Shown here piece after piece: positions 15,425-23,016 of a stretch of 33,473 bases of DNA. Both the position numbers and the translations under genes were made by a program. The DNA comes from Flavobacteriaceae bacterium UBA3179 (lineage in GTDB: Bacteria > Bacteroidota > Bacteroidia > Flavobacteriales > Flavobacteriaceae): assembly GCA_002364245.1 (NCBI GenBank), contig DEXR01000038.1, forward strand, positions 15,979-49,451. Reading direction: 5' to 3'. Numbering within the stretch: position 1 is the stretch's first letter; every line of letters begins with the position of its first letter. The notes below the pieces were generated by a model. The model did no database searches and was not told the origin of the DNA. It saw only the letters and a program-made list of their open reading frames with translations.

Positions 15425-16234
15425 CTATTCACGGTTGTTTTTATACAGTTCACTTTGCTTGTACATATAATCCAGCAACTTCATTTCGTTTTCAGCTTTA
15501 AGCATCGTTCCAGTCAAGCCACCTTCTTCAGCAAAATACAAGAAGTCGTTGGCTTTTTCTTTAGATATTCCAAAGGTTTCAAAAATGTAAGCATTACTAA
15601 AACGTTGCCGGAGTGTTCTCGAAATCTGTATTCTATCTTCAATACTTTTATTTTTTACAAGATTAATTTCTATATCTTTTGGAAATAAGAGACCTATTAA
15701 GTTTTTTAAATTTACGCCATCCTTTACGCCCTCATTATTAAGGGCTTCTTCCGCTGCATTACCATCTACTTTGGTTTGTGCATCAGCTGTAAATTCATAT
15801 TCAAAATTTAAGGCTTCATACGAAAGATCCATTTTCGGTGTAAACGTATAGGTTTTCACCCTATTTACATCGGCTACAATATTCCCAGAAAGATCATAAG
15901 GTCTTACAATGACTTCTTCCAATTGGTTTATTGCAGGGTTTAAGTAAATTTTCATGGTTTCACTATCAATTACACCTTTGTCGACAACTACCGTAAAACT
16001 TTGAAATTGAAGCGCAGTAACCAGCACCCTATCATGAACACCAACTTCAAGTTTAAACTCACCCCTATCATTTGTAACGGTACCTTTTTGAGTTGATTTA
16101 TTATAAATACTCACACCCTCTACATCTTCATCTGCAGGCGCCGTTATAAAACCTTCAATTAAAGTCCTGTCCATTTCTTGAGCTAACAATAAAAATGGAA
16201 AGAAAAGAGAAAATATGATTATTTTAATACGCAT
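15425..16234 (-). CDS. Carboxypeptidase-regulatory-like domain protein, first of a tandem pair
   Basis: A 269-residue exported protein with a signal peptide (MRIKIIIFSLFFPFLLLAQ). A CarboxypepD_reg-like domain spans about 25-108, reading LIEGFITAPADEDVEGVSIYN, KGTVTNDRGEFKLEV and ILVTAL-like strands. The linker NQLEEVIVRPYDLSGN parallels the NQLDEVVLGPNLTGN of the downstream paralog. The C-terminal half is helical (IEDRIQISRTLRQRFSNAY, KEKANDFLYFAEEGG). No TonB-dependent plug or barrel follows. It is the first gene of the minus-strand cluster leading to DUF6702 and the M1 peptidase. The two paralogs probably arose by tandem duplication, since domain order is identical though sequence identity appears low. 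Function unknown; a periplasmic adaptor role is conceivable. Confidence 0.82.
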   Translation of the reverse strand: MRIKIIIFSLFFPFLLLAQEMDRTLIEGFITAPADEDVEGVSIYNKSTQKGTVTNDRGEFKLEVGVHDRVLVTALQFQSFTVVVDKGVIDSETMKIYLNPAINQLEEVIVRPYDLSGNIVADVNRVKTYTFTPKMDLSYEALNFEYEFTADAQTKVDGNAAEEALNNEGVKDGVNLKNLIGLLFPKDIEINLVKNKSIEDRIQISRTLRQRFSNAYIFETFGISKEKANDFLYFAEEGGLTGTMLKAENEMKLLDYMYKQSELYKNNRE

Positions 16235-16274
16235 GGTTAGTTAAATTACAACTTAAAGACGCTATTTTTTATAA

Positions 16275-16282
16275 TACGTTTG
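16275..16282 (+). promoter_or_regulatory. Bacteroidota-type -7 box upstream of pepE (TACGTTTG)
   Basis: TACGTTTG matches TAnnTTTG in the divergent gap between the orphan cluster and pepE. The pepE ATG lies 33 bases downstream. No convincing -33 TTTG was seen. Confidence 0.45.
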
Positions 16283-16314
16283 TTAAATTTATCATATAAT
16301 TATTATACTTAAAA

Positions 16315-17025
16315 ATGAAAAACCTAATTGTCGCCAGTACCTCAACCATATATAATGGAACATATTTAGATTATTTAACCGAAGCTTTAATCGAGCTTTT
16401 TTCTGAAACACAAGAAGTTCTTTTTATCCCATATGCCCGCCCTGGCGGTATCACGCACGATGAATACACTCAAAAAGCCTCAGAAGCATTTGAAAAAATA
16501 AACAAGAAAGTAATAGGGCTCCATACTTTTCCTGATCCCGTTAAAGCGATTAACGAAACTAAAGGAATTTTTACCGGAGGAGGCAACACTTTTGTTTTGG
16601 TTAGCTCATTATATAAAAATCAAGTAATGGAACCACTACGAGAGGTTATCTTTAACGGAACACCTTATTTAGGCACCAGTGCTGGCAGCAATATTTGTGG
16701 TGTAAGCATGAAAACCACCAATGATATGCCTATTGTTTATCCTCCTTCATTTAAAACACTGGGTGTAATTCCTTTTAATGTGAATCCACATTATTTAGAC
16801 CCTGACCCATCGAGTGAACATATGGGCGAAACACGTGAAACCCGTATCAAAGAGTTTCATACCCAAAATAATATTCCGGTAGTAGGATTGCGTGAAGGAA
16901 GTTGGCTGCGTGTAAAAGACAGCTCAATTGTATTAAAAGGCGAGCACAGTGCCCGTATCTTTAAAAGAGGGAAAAAGCCGGTGGAAATAGAAACATCAAC
17001 TTCGCTTAGCCAACTTACACTTTAA
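16315..17025 (+). CDS. pepE: Dipeptidase PepE (peptidase S51)
   Basis: A 236-residue cytoplasmic dipeptidase of family S51, which splits dipeptides with N-terminal aspartate. The nucleophile elbow GTSAGS places Ser122, matching the family's active-site serine. The VNPHYLDPDP motif supplies His159. The Gly-rich turn FTGGGNTF (near 86-93) and the PEP-like start MKNLIVASTSTIYNGTYLDYL are also typical. The length is normal. It ends in a four-base overlap with the convergent GNAT gene, sharing TTAA as both stops. Peptide breakdown fits with the POT transporter elsewhere in the window, although they are not co-transcribed. Confidence 0.93.
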   Translation: MKNLIVASTSTIYNGTYLDYLTEALIELFSETQEVLFIPYARPGGITHDEYTQKASEAFEKINKKVIGLHTFPDPVKAINETKGIFTGGGNTFVLVSSLYKNQVMEPLREVIFNGTPYLGTSAGSNICGVSMKTTNDMPIVYPPSFKTLGVIPFNVNPHYLDPDPSSEHMGETRETRIKEFHTQNNIPVVGLREGSWLRVKDSSIVLKGEHSARIFKRGKKPVEIETSTSLSQLTL

Positions 17026-17447
17026 AGTTCTTTTACAAAATGATAGCCTTTGGCAACAAACCCTTGATTGTAATAAAATTTATGGGACGGAAAATTATGC
17101 ACATAAGTGTTTAGTTCTAACCAGCTACACTGTTTTTCCTTGGCGTATTCGGTTACAAAATCCATTAATTGTTTACCAATACCCTTACTTTGGTAATCAT
17201 CGTCAATAAAAACATGGTCCAGCTCCATATTCTTTCCAGCATAGTGCCGAGTCTGAAACCATAGACCACAAATTCCCATTAGCTTTTCTGATTCATAAAT
17301 ACCTACACATTCGTAATTTTCTTGAGCCATTGCCAAAACCCGTTCTTTTAAAATAGGTTCAGGCACTGGTTTTTCTTCCATTTTTTGCAATAATGGAATG
17401 ATCTTTAAAATTTCAGTAGGGGGAATTATACCAAAAGTGAGCTTCAT
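17022..17447 (-). CDS. GNAT family N-acetyltransferase
   Basis: A 141-residue single-domain acetyltransferase. The acetyl-CoA binding motif A is visible as ELDHVFIDDDYQSKGIGKQLM (75-95), with the QxxGxG-type loop at 86-91. The later motif LELNTYVHNFPSHKFYYNQGF (about 116-136) is the standard motif B. Substrate unknown; this could be small-molecule or protein acetylation. The gene is divergent from the M15 peptidase gene, with 47 bases between start codons, and convergent with pepE. Confidence 0.9.
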   Translation of the reverse strand: MKLTFGIIPPTEILKIIPLLQKMEEKPVPEPILKERVLAMAQENYECVGIYESEKLMGICGLWFQTRHYAGKNMELDHVFIDDDYQSKGIGKQLMDFVTEYAKEKQCSWLELNTYVHNFPSHKFYYNQGFVAKGYHFVKEL

Positions 17448-17494
17448 AAGTTTTATAATTATAGTACTTTTAAAATAAACCTCTAAGATACCAA

Positions 17495-18238
17495 ATGAAG
17501 CGAAAACAATTTATAAAAACCTCGATACTTTCAGCAACTGCTTTGGCTGTCATACCACATTTGTCTTTTACCTCTAATCAACAACAATTTACAATTGACC
17601 AATTAATAGGAAAAGGCAACCGCGATATTGTGGGTGACAGTTATACCTCAAAAATGCATAAAGAAACTAAAAAGGCATTTTTAAAAATGAAGAAAGCAGC
17701 TACAGAAAAAAACATCCAGATAGAAGTCGTTTCTGCTTACCGAAGTTTTGAACGTCAAAAACAAATTTTTGAAGGAAAATATAACAGGTTTACTAAGCAA
17801 GGACTCTCCCCTATTCAAGCTATTGAAAAAATAATCGAATATTCAACCATCCCCGGAACCTCTCGTCATCATTGGGGTACCGATATTGATATTATTGACG
17901 CCAATGCACCGCGACCGGAAAGTGTATTGCAGCCAGAGCATTTTCACGGCACAGGCCCTTTTTGTAAACTAAAAAGCTGGCTAAATGAGCACGCCAACTC
18001 TTTTGGGTTTTATGAAGTCTATACCGACAATGCCAACCGAAAGGGTTTTAAATACGAACCTTGGCATTTTAGTTATGCTCCCATTTCAAAGCCGATGCTT
18101 CAAGAATATAAAAAACTGAATGTAGAAGCCATTTTGAAAAAAGAAAAAATTAAAGGAAGTGAGTATTTTTCTGAAGTATTTATTGAAAAATACCGTACCG
18201 AAAACATTCTTGACATCAATCCCAAATTACTTTCGTAA
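17495..18238 (+). CDS. M15 family D-alanyl-D-alanine carboxypeptidase-like protein (VanY-type)
   Basis: A 247-residue exported zinc peptidase. The N terminus is a signal-like segment, MKRKQFIKTSILSATALAVI. The M15B zinc site is complete: the SxHxxGxAxD motif gives His125 and Asp132 (SRHHWGTDID), and the third ligand is His191 in EPWHFSY, with Glu188 as catalytic base. VSAYRSFERQK (79-89) is the conserved substrate-binding helix. Family members trim the terminal D-Ala from peptidoglycan stem peptides in the periplasm. It is divergent from the GNAT gene, and the M48 protease gene starts 24 bases downstream, so those may be co-transcribed. Confidence 0.92.
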   Translation: MKRKQFIKTSILSATALAVIPHLSFTSNQQQFTIDQLIGKGNRDIVGDSYTSKMHKETKKAFLKMKKAATEKNIQIEVVSAYRSFERQKQIFEGKYNRFTKQGLSPIQAIEKIIEYSTIPGTSRHHWGTDIDIIDANAPRPESVLQPEHFHGTGPFCKLKSWLNEHANSFGFYEVYTDNANRKGFKYEPWHFSYAPISKPMLQEYKKLNVEAILKKEKIKGSEYFSEVFIEKYRTENILDINPKLLS

Positions 18239-18262
18239 CTTAGTGTACTAAAAAATACTATT

Positions 18263-19030
18263 ATGGCTTCAAGTCGCAGTTGGAAAATTAGGATATTTAT
18301 TGGTTTGGCTATCGTTGCTTTCGCTTTTTTTAAAAAATGTGTAAATACTGAAGAAAATCCATATACTGGAAAAGAACAGACCATTTCTATGTCTACTGAA
18401 AAGGAAATCGCTATTGGACTACAAAGTGCCCCACAAATGATCGATCAATACGGCGGACTCTACCAAGACCAAAGCATGCAAAACTATGTAGATATGGTGG
18501 GTGCTAAATTAGTCAATAACAGCATGGCTAAAAACACCCCGTATCAATATGAATTTCATTTATTATCAGACTCTGAAACCATAAATGCTTTTGCGCTTCC
18601 AGGCGGACAAATATTTATTACACAAGCATTATTCTCACAGCTTAGTAATGAAGATCAATTAGCAGGAGTTTTAGGTCATGAAATTGGCCATGTGCTTGGG
18701 CGCCATTCCGCAGAGCGAATTGCAGAGACCGAATTTTGGCAAACTGTTTCCCAAGGAGCTTCAGTAGGTGCCGATGCCGGTGGTTTAGTTGCTGGTATTG
18801 GGCAAAATGTTTTACTTGGCAACGGTCGTGGTGACGAGCTGGAAAGCGATGATTTAGGTGTTAAGTTTATGATCGATGCAGGCTATAACCCTCGGGAAAT
18901 GATCGAGGTAATGAGAATATTAAAGGCTGCTGCCGGTCCAAATCGCTTACCCGAATTTAAAAGCACCCACCCAGACCCAGAAAACCGCATTGAAAAAATT
19001 GAAGAGGCGATTGAAAAGTATGGAGGGTAA
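18263..19030 (+). CDS. M48 family zinc metalloprotease, membrane-anchored
   Basis: A 255-residue M48 peptidase. An N-terminal hydrophobic segment (RIFIGLAIVAFAFF, about 10-23) probably anchors or exports it. The zinc site is HEIGH at 139-143 (His139, Glu140, His143), and the third ligand is Glu192 in DELESDDLG. The flanking FALPGGQIFITQALF motif (110-124) matches BepA/LoiP-like periplasmic quality-control proteases. The C-terminal STHPDPENRIEKIE motif is also typical. Related enzymes degrade or help assemble outer membrane proteins. It is sandwiched between the M15 peptidase and a DUF1801 gene, with gaps of 24 and 33 bases. Confidence 0.93.
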   Translation: MASSRSWKIRIFIGLAIVAFAFFKKCVNTEENPYTGKEQTISMSTEKEIAIGLQSAPQMIDQYGGLYQDQSMQNYVDMVGAKLVNNSMAKNTPYQYEFHLLSDSETINAFALPGGQIFITQALFSQLSNEDQLAGVLGHEIGHVLGRHSAERIAETEFWQTVSQGASVGADAGGLVAGIGQNVLLGNGRGDELESDDLGVKFMIDAGYNPREMIEVMRILKAAAGPNRLPEFKSTHPDPENRIEKIEEAIEKYGG

Positions 19031-19063
19031 ACGCTATTCGTATACTGCTTGTAACTTACACTA

Positions 19064-19492
19064 ATGGAAAACCTACAAATTCAAACAAATCCTAAAGTTG
19101 AAGCCGTTTTCAACAACTATCCCAATGCTGTTCAGAAAAAAATATTGAACCTCAGAAATCTGATTGTTGAAACCGCAAAAGACACAGAAGAAATTACAAA
19201 GTTAGAGGAAACCCTAAAATGGGGAGAGCCGAGCTACCTCGTTAAAAAAGGGAGCACAATACGGATTGATTGGAAAGAAAAAGCCCCAAATCAATATGCT
19301 ATGTATTTTAAATGTACCAGCAAGTTGGTGCCAACGTTCAAACTAGTTTATAAAGATACCTTTAATTTTGAAGGAAACAGAGCCATCGTTTTTCAAATGA
19401 ACGATGCCATTCCGGAGATTGAATTAAAAAATTGCATCAAAGCTGCATTAAGGTATCATAGTGTAAAAAACACCCCTAATCTAGGGTTATAA
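19064..19492 (+). CDS. DUF1801 family protein
   Basis: A 142-residue soluble protein of the DUF1801/YdhG-like type. The family signature is ETLKWGEPSYLVKKGSTIRIDWK (about 48-70), followed by YAMYFKC and the closing KNCIKAALRYHSVKN helix. Function is unknown; the compact alpha/beta fold is widespread in bacteria. The gene follows the M48 protease by 33 bases and may be in the same transcript. Nothing in it is unusual in length or composition. Confidence 0.88.
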   Translation: MENLQIQTNPKVEAVFNNYPNAVQKKILNLRNLIVETAKDTEEITKLEETLKWGEPSYLVKKGSTIRIDWKEKAPNQYAMYFKCTSKLVPTFKLVYKDTFNFEGNRAIVFQMNDAIPEIELKNCIKAALRYHSVKNTPNLGL

Positions 19493-19510
19493 TTAATCAG
19501 AACAAAGTAA

Positions 19511-19544
19511 GCAGTTGATTTTCAGAAGCAGTTGATTTTCAGAA
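19511..19544 (+). repeat. Perfect tandem duplication of a 17-base unit
   Basis: GCAGTTGATTTTCAGAA occurs twice head to tail (19511-19527 and 19528-19544), and a third GCA follows. The repeat lies about 50 bases upstream of the gpmI promoter box and is exact, suggesting recent duplication by slippage. Confidence 0.8.
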
Positions 19545-19593
19545 GCATTTTCTTTTCACGTCTTTATTCTATTTTCCATCTTTCCATAATCGT

Positions 19594-19601
19594 TATCTTT
19601 G
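19594..19601 (+). promoter_or_regulatory. Bacteroidota-type -7 box for gpmI (TATCTTTG)
   Basis: TATCTTTG followed by C is a full match to TAnnTTTG(Y). The gpmI ATG lies 16 bases after the box, implying a leader of roughly ten bases. The -33 position shows only TTTT. Confidence 0.6.
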
Positions 19602-19617
19602 CACTTTATATTTTGCT

Positions 19618-21132
19618 ATGAACAAAAAAGTCCTTTTACTCATCCTAGATGGATGGGGCATTACCCAAGAACCAGCCGTTTCGGCAATTGATCAAGCTGA
19701 AACCCCTTTTATAGATTCGCTTTACAAAAAATACCCTAACAACCAATTGCTTACCCACGGAATGAATGTAGGCCTGCCCGATGGACAAATGGGAAACAGT
19801 GAAGTAGGCCATATAAATCTGGGCGCGGGACGTATTGTATATCAGGATTTGGCAAAAATAAACTTAGCCATAGAAAATGACACCTTAAAGGACGAGCCTG
19901 TTTTAAACGAAGCTTTCAACCATGCCAAAGAACACAACAAAAAAGTTCATTTTATTGGTTTGGTCTCTAACGGTGGCGTGCATTCACATATAAACCATTT
20001 AAAAGGATTACTTACGGCAGCAGATACCGAAGGTATTGAAAACATATTTGTTCACGCTTTTACCGATGGCCGTGATGTTGATCCTAAATCTGGGGCGGGA
20101 CATATTCAAGATTTGCAAGAACATCTTAAAACTACCAATGGAAAATTAGCTTCCGTTATTGGTAGGTATTACGCCATGGATCGTGATAAACGATGGGAAC
20201 GTGTTAAAAAAGCATATGATTTGTTGGTCTTCGGAAAAGGAAAAACCTCAACCAATGCCGTCCAAAGCATTAAAGATAGTTATGCTGAAAACATCACAGA
20301 TGAATTTATTGAACCCATCGTACTGACGGAAAATGAAAAACCCGTTGCTACGATCGAAAAAGATGATGTGGTGATTTTCTTTAATTTCAGAACAGATAGA
20401 GGAAGGCAACTTACCGAAGTTTTAACCCAGCAAGATTTTCCAGAATACAACATGGAAAAGCTTCCATTGAAGTTTATCACCTTGACCAACTATGACGAAT
20501 CGTTTAAAAACGTAGCGGTTGTTTATAATAAGGCGAACATTAAAGAAACGTTAGGCGAAGTTCTTGAACAAAACAACAAAACTCAAATTCGTATTGCTGA
20601 AACTGAAAAGTACCCTCACGTTACTTTTTTCTTTTCTGGCGGTCGTGAAAAACCTTTTAAAGATGAAAAGCGGATTTTATGTCCTTCACCAAAAGTAGCT
20701 ACTTACGACCTTCAACCCGAAATGAGTGCCTATGAAATTAGGGACAAAATTATCCCTGAAATCAATTCAAAATCAGCAGATTTTATTTGCTTAAATTTTG
20801 CAAATCCCGATATGGTAGGTCATACCGGTGTTTTTGAAGCAGCTATAAAAGCCTGCGAAACGGTTGACAGTTGTTCAAAAAGCATTGTTGAAGCAGCATT
20901 GAACAATGGTTATTCAACCATCGTATTGGCAGATCATGGAAACAGTGAAACCATGCGAAACCCAGACGGATCACCCAACACCGCACATACTACAAATCCA
21001 GTCCCTATTATTATTGTAGATAATGATATTAAAAACGTCAAAGAAGGTATTTTAGGCGATATTGCACCTACTATTTTAAAACTAATGGGCATTACTAAAC
21101 CCGAATCCATGACACAGGATTCCTTAATTTAA
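19618..21132 (+). CDS. gpmI: 2,3-bisphosphoglycerate-independent phosphoglycerate mutase
   Basis: A 504-residue cofactor-independent phosphoglycerate mutase of normal length, interconverting 3- and 2-phosphoglycerate in glycolysis and gluconeogenesis with two manganese ions. Marks are DGWG (11-14, with metal ligand Asp11), the phosphoserine nucleophile Ser61 in MGNSEVGH, FTDGRDVDP in the middle domain, RYYAMDRDKRWERV, the ANPDMVGHTG motif, the ADHGNSE pair and the final TAHTTNPVP histidine. A clear -7 box precedes it. The thioredoxin-like lipoprotein gene starts 5 bases after its stop, so the two are probably co-transcribed. Confidence 0.97.
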   Translation: MNKKVLLLILDGWGITQEPAVSAIDQAETPFIDSLYKKYPNNQLLTHGMNVGLPDGQMGNSEVGHINLGAGRIVYQDLAKINLAIENDTLKDEPVLNEAFNHAKEHNKKVHFIGLVSNGGVHSHINHLKGLLTAADTEGIENIFVHAFTDGRDVDPKSGAGHIQDLQEHLKTTNGKLASVIGRYYAMDRDKRWERVKKAYDLLVFGKGKTSTNAVQSIKDSYAENITDEFIEPIVLTENEKPVATIEKDDVVIFFNFRTDRGRQLTEVLTQQDFPEYNMEKLPLKFITLTNYDESFKNVAVVYNKANIKETLGEVLEQNNKTQIRIAETEKYPHVTFFFSGGREKPFKDEKRILCPSPKVATYDLQPEMSAYEIRDKIIPEINSKSADFICLNFANPDMVGHTGVFEAAIKACETVDSCSKSIVEAALNNGYSTIVLADHGNSETMRNPDGSPNTAHTTNPVPIIIVDNDIKNVKEGILGDIAPTILKLMGITKPESMTQDSLI

Positions 21133-21137
21133 AAAAC

Positions 21138-21731
21138 ATGAAAAAAATAATTTTTGCAGTTATAGCTCTAACCTTTATAGCTTGTGGATCACCAAAACAA
21201 AACAAAGAAGAGAAATCGCCAGAAAAAACAATGGCAGAAAAAGATGAAACCACTACTATCAACAGAGAGGTTCCTGATGAAGAAGATGGCGGCAACATGC
21301 TTTTAGGGGAAGTAAATAAAGAGGCTTTCAGCAAGGAGCCTTATTCAGAGTGGTTTCAGGCAAATGCAAACTTTCATAAATTGGACACAGCCACAGTTAA
21401 AAAAATAAAGCCACTTTTAAAAGATGTAAAAATAACTGCCTTTATGGGTTCTTGGTGTTCCGATAGTCAACGCGAAATTCCTGCATTCTATAAGATTATG
21501 GAATATGTGGACTATGACTTTGACAACCTCACGATGTATGCCATGGACCATCAAAAATTAACAGAAGAAGGTTACGAAAACACGTTGGATATAAATTATG
21601 TACCAACTTTAATTTTTTACCGCGACGGAGAGGAAATTGGCCGTTTTGTAGAACACGCGCGAGAAAGTCTTGAAAAAGACATCTACGCAATTGTAAGCGA
21701 AGCTGATTACAAACACGCTTACGAAGAATAA
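21138..21731 (+). CDS. Thioredoxin-like lipoprotein with a single active-site cysteine
   Basis: A 197-residue protein with a lipoprotein signal (MKKIIFAVIALTFIAC, Cys16) and a low-complexity charged linker to about residue 55. A thioredoxin-fold domain follows. The motif is MGSWCSDSQREIPAFYKI, giving Cys107 but Ser110 where the second cysteine of CxxC would be. The cis-proline loop YVPTLIFYRDGEEIGRFVE is intact. Without the second Cys it cannot be a classical disulfide reductase; a monothiol isomerase, peroxidase-like or binding role is possible. WCxDSQRE forms are frequent in Bacteroidota, so this is likely a family trait rather than decay. It is anchored on the periplasmic side and follows gpmI directly. 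Confidence 0.87.
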   Translation: MKKIIFAVIALTFIACGSPKQNKEEKSPEKTMAEKDETTTINREVPDEEDGGNMLLGEVNKEAFSKEPYSEWFQANANFHKLDTATVKKIKPLLKDVKITAFMGSWCSDSQREIPAFYKIMEYVDYDFDNLTMYAMDHQKLTEEGYENTLDINYVPTLIFYRDGEEIGRFVEHARESLEKDIYAIVSEADYKHAYEE

Positions 21732-21746
21732 GTGCTACATTATTTG

Positions 21747-21754
21747 TATTTTTG
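21747..21754 (+). promoter_or_regulatory. Bacteroidota-type -7 box upstream of the HAD gene (TATTTTTG)
   Basis: TATTTTTG followed by C matches TAnnTTTG(Y), 16 bases before the HAD-gene ATG, the same spacing seen at gpmI. It is the probable promoter of the HAD-map-methyltransferase unit. Confidence 0.55.
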
Positions 21755-21770
21755 CCGTTCAAAATAAGCT

Positions 21771-22175
21771 ATGATTACTGAAACATTAACCATTGCGGTA
21801 GATTTTGACGGTACCATTGTTGAAGACCAATACCCAAACATTGGCAAACCCAAATTGTTTGCTTTTGACACATTACGGAAACTTCAAGAAAATGGGCACA
21901 GGCTTATTTTGTGGACCTACCGAAATGGAAAGACATTGACCGATGCTGTTCAGTTTTGTAAGGATAATGGCATTGTATTTTATTCAGTAAATAAAAGTTT
22001 TCCTGAAGAAAAATTCGACCCAAAGTATAGCCGTAAAATAAACGCTGATATTTTTATTGATGACAGAAACATTGGTGGTTTATTAGAGTGGGGACAAATA
22101 TATCTACAACTTATTGGCGAAGAAAAACCGGTTGTAAAAACCAAAAAAAGAAAAAGAGGATGGCTTCCCTTTTAA
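21771..22175 (+). CDS. Small HAD-type hydrolase (BT0820-like)
   Basis: A 134-residue cytoplasmic HAD-superfamily protein. Motif I is VDFDGTI with Asp11 and Asp13. Motif II corresponds to LWTYRNG (Thr near residue 49), and the acidic motif IV is DIFIDDRNIGG (about 99-109). No large cap domain fits in this length, and the compact form matches the BT0820-like phosphatase group of Bacteroidota. The basic C-terminal tail (KTKKRKRGW) may bind nucleic acid or simply be a linker. Substrate unknown. The map gene starts 11 bases after the stop. Confidence 0.85.
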   Translation: MITETLTIAVDFDGTIVEDQYPNIGKPKLFAFDTLRKLQENGHRLILWTYRNGKTLTDAVQFCKDNGIVFYSVNKSFPEEKFDPKYSRKINADIFIDDRNIGGLLEWGQIYLQLIGEEKPVVKTKKRKRGWLPF

Positions 22176-22186
22176 AGAAGAAAAAA

Positions 22187-23005
22187 ATGATCATACCAAA
22201 GAACAACGAAGAGATTGAATTAATGCGGGAGGCGGCTTTAATCGTTTCCAAAACATTGGGAATGCTAGCTAAAGAAGTAAAACCAGGGGTTACATCACTT
22301 CATCTTGATAAACTAGCAGAAACGTTTATTAGAGACCACGGAGCCGAGCCCGGTTTTTTAGGAATGTACGATTTTCCTAATAGTTTATGTATGAGCCCCA
22401 ATGCTCAAGTAGTACACGGTATCCCGAACGACGTTCCTCTTAAAGAAGGTGATATCATCTCCATTGATTGTGGGGCTGTAAAAAATGGTTTTTATGGGGA
22501 TCACGCTTATACTTTTGAAGTAGGTGAAGTTGCACTCGAAGTAAAAAAGCTATTAAAAATCACTAAGGAATCACTTTATGTCGGCATCCGTGAATTTAAA
22601 AAAGGAAATCGTGTAGGTGATGTTGGGTATGCTATTCAAAACTACTGTGAAGATCACGGTTATGGTGTGGTTCGTGAATTAGTAGGACACGGTTTAGGCC
22701 GTAAAATGCACGAAGATCCCGAAATGCCAAACTACGGTCGTAGAGGCCGCGGCAAGAAATTTGTTGAAGGGATGACTGTTGCCATTGAGCCGATGATTAA
22801 TTTGGGCACACGCCGTATTGAACAATTAAAAGACGGTTGGACCATTTTAACAGCAGACCGTAAGCCTAGCGCCCATTTTGAACATGATGTTGCTTTGGTA
22901 AACGGTAAGCCAGAACTGCTTTCTACGTTTGCTTATATTTATGATGCCTTAGGGATTGAAAGTGACGAAGAGCATGAATTCCGTCAAAAGGAATTAGTGC
23001 TGTAA
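22187..23005 (+). CDS. map: Type I methionine aminopeptidase
   Basis: A 272-residue enzyme that removes the initiator methionine from nascent proteins. Metal ligands are all present: Asp94 and Asp105 (SIDCGAVKNGFYGDHAYTF), His168 (LVGHGLG), Glu201 (VAIEPMI) and Glu232 (HFEHDVALV). His77 in VVHGIP is the conserved substrate-side histidine. The start at 22187 gives the family-typical MIIPKNNEEIELMREA; an earlier in-frame ATG at 22088 would overlap the HAD gene by almost 90 bases with unrelated sequence. An AAGAAG-like purine stretch precedes the chosen ATG. Confidence 0.96.
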   Translation: MIIPKNNEEIELMREAALIVSKTLGMLAKEVKPGVTSLHLDKLAETFIRDHGAEPGFLGMYDFPNSLCMSPNAQVVHGIPNDVPLKEGDIISIDCGAVKNGFYGDHAYTFEVGEVALEVKKLLKITKESLYVGIREFKKGNRVGDVGYAIQNYCEDHGYGVVRELVGHGLGRKMHEDPEMPNYGRRGRGKKFVEGMTVAIEPMINLGTRRIEQLKDGWTILTADRKPSAHFEHDVALVNGKPELLSTFAYIYDALGIESDEEHEFRQKELVL

Positions 23006-23016
23006 TCTTTTCAGCC

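Noticed and set aside
21138..21731. Treating the CSDS motif of the thioredoxin-like protein as a frameshift or decay
   Set aside because: The frame is intact over the full length with a conserved cis-proline loop, so it looks like a family trait.
22088..22186. Longer N terminus for map starting at 22088
   Set aside because: It would overlap the HAD gene by almost 90 bases and adds unrelated basic sequence ahead of the family-typical MIIPKNNEEI start.
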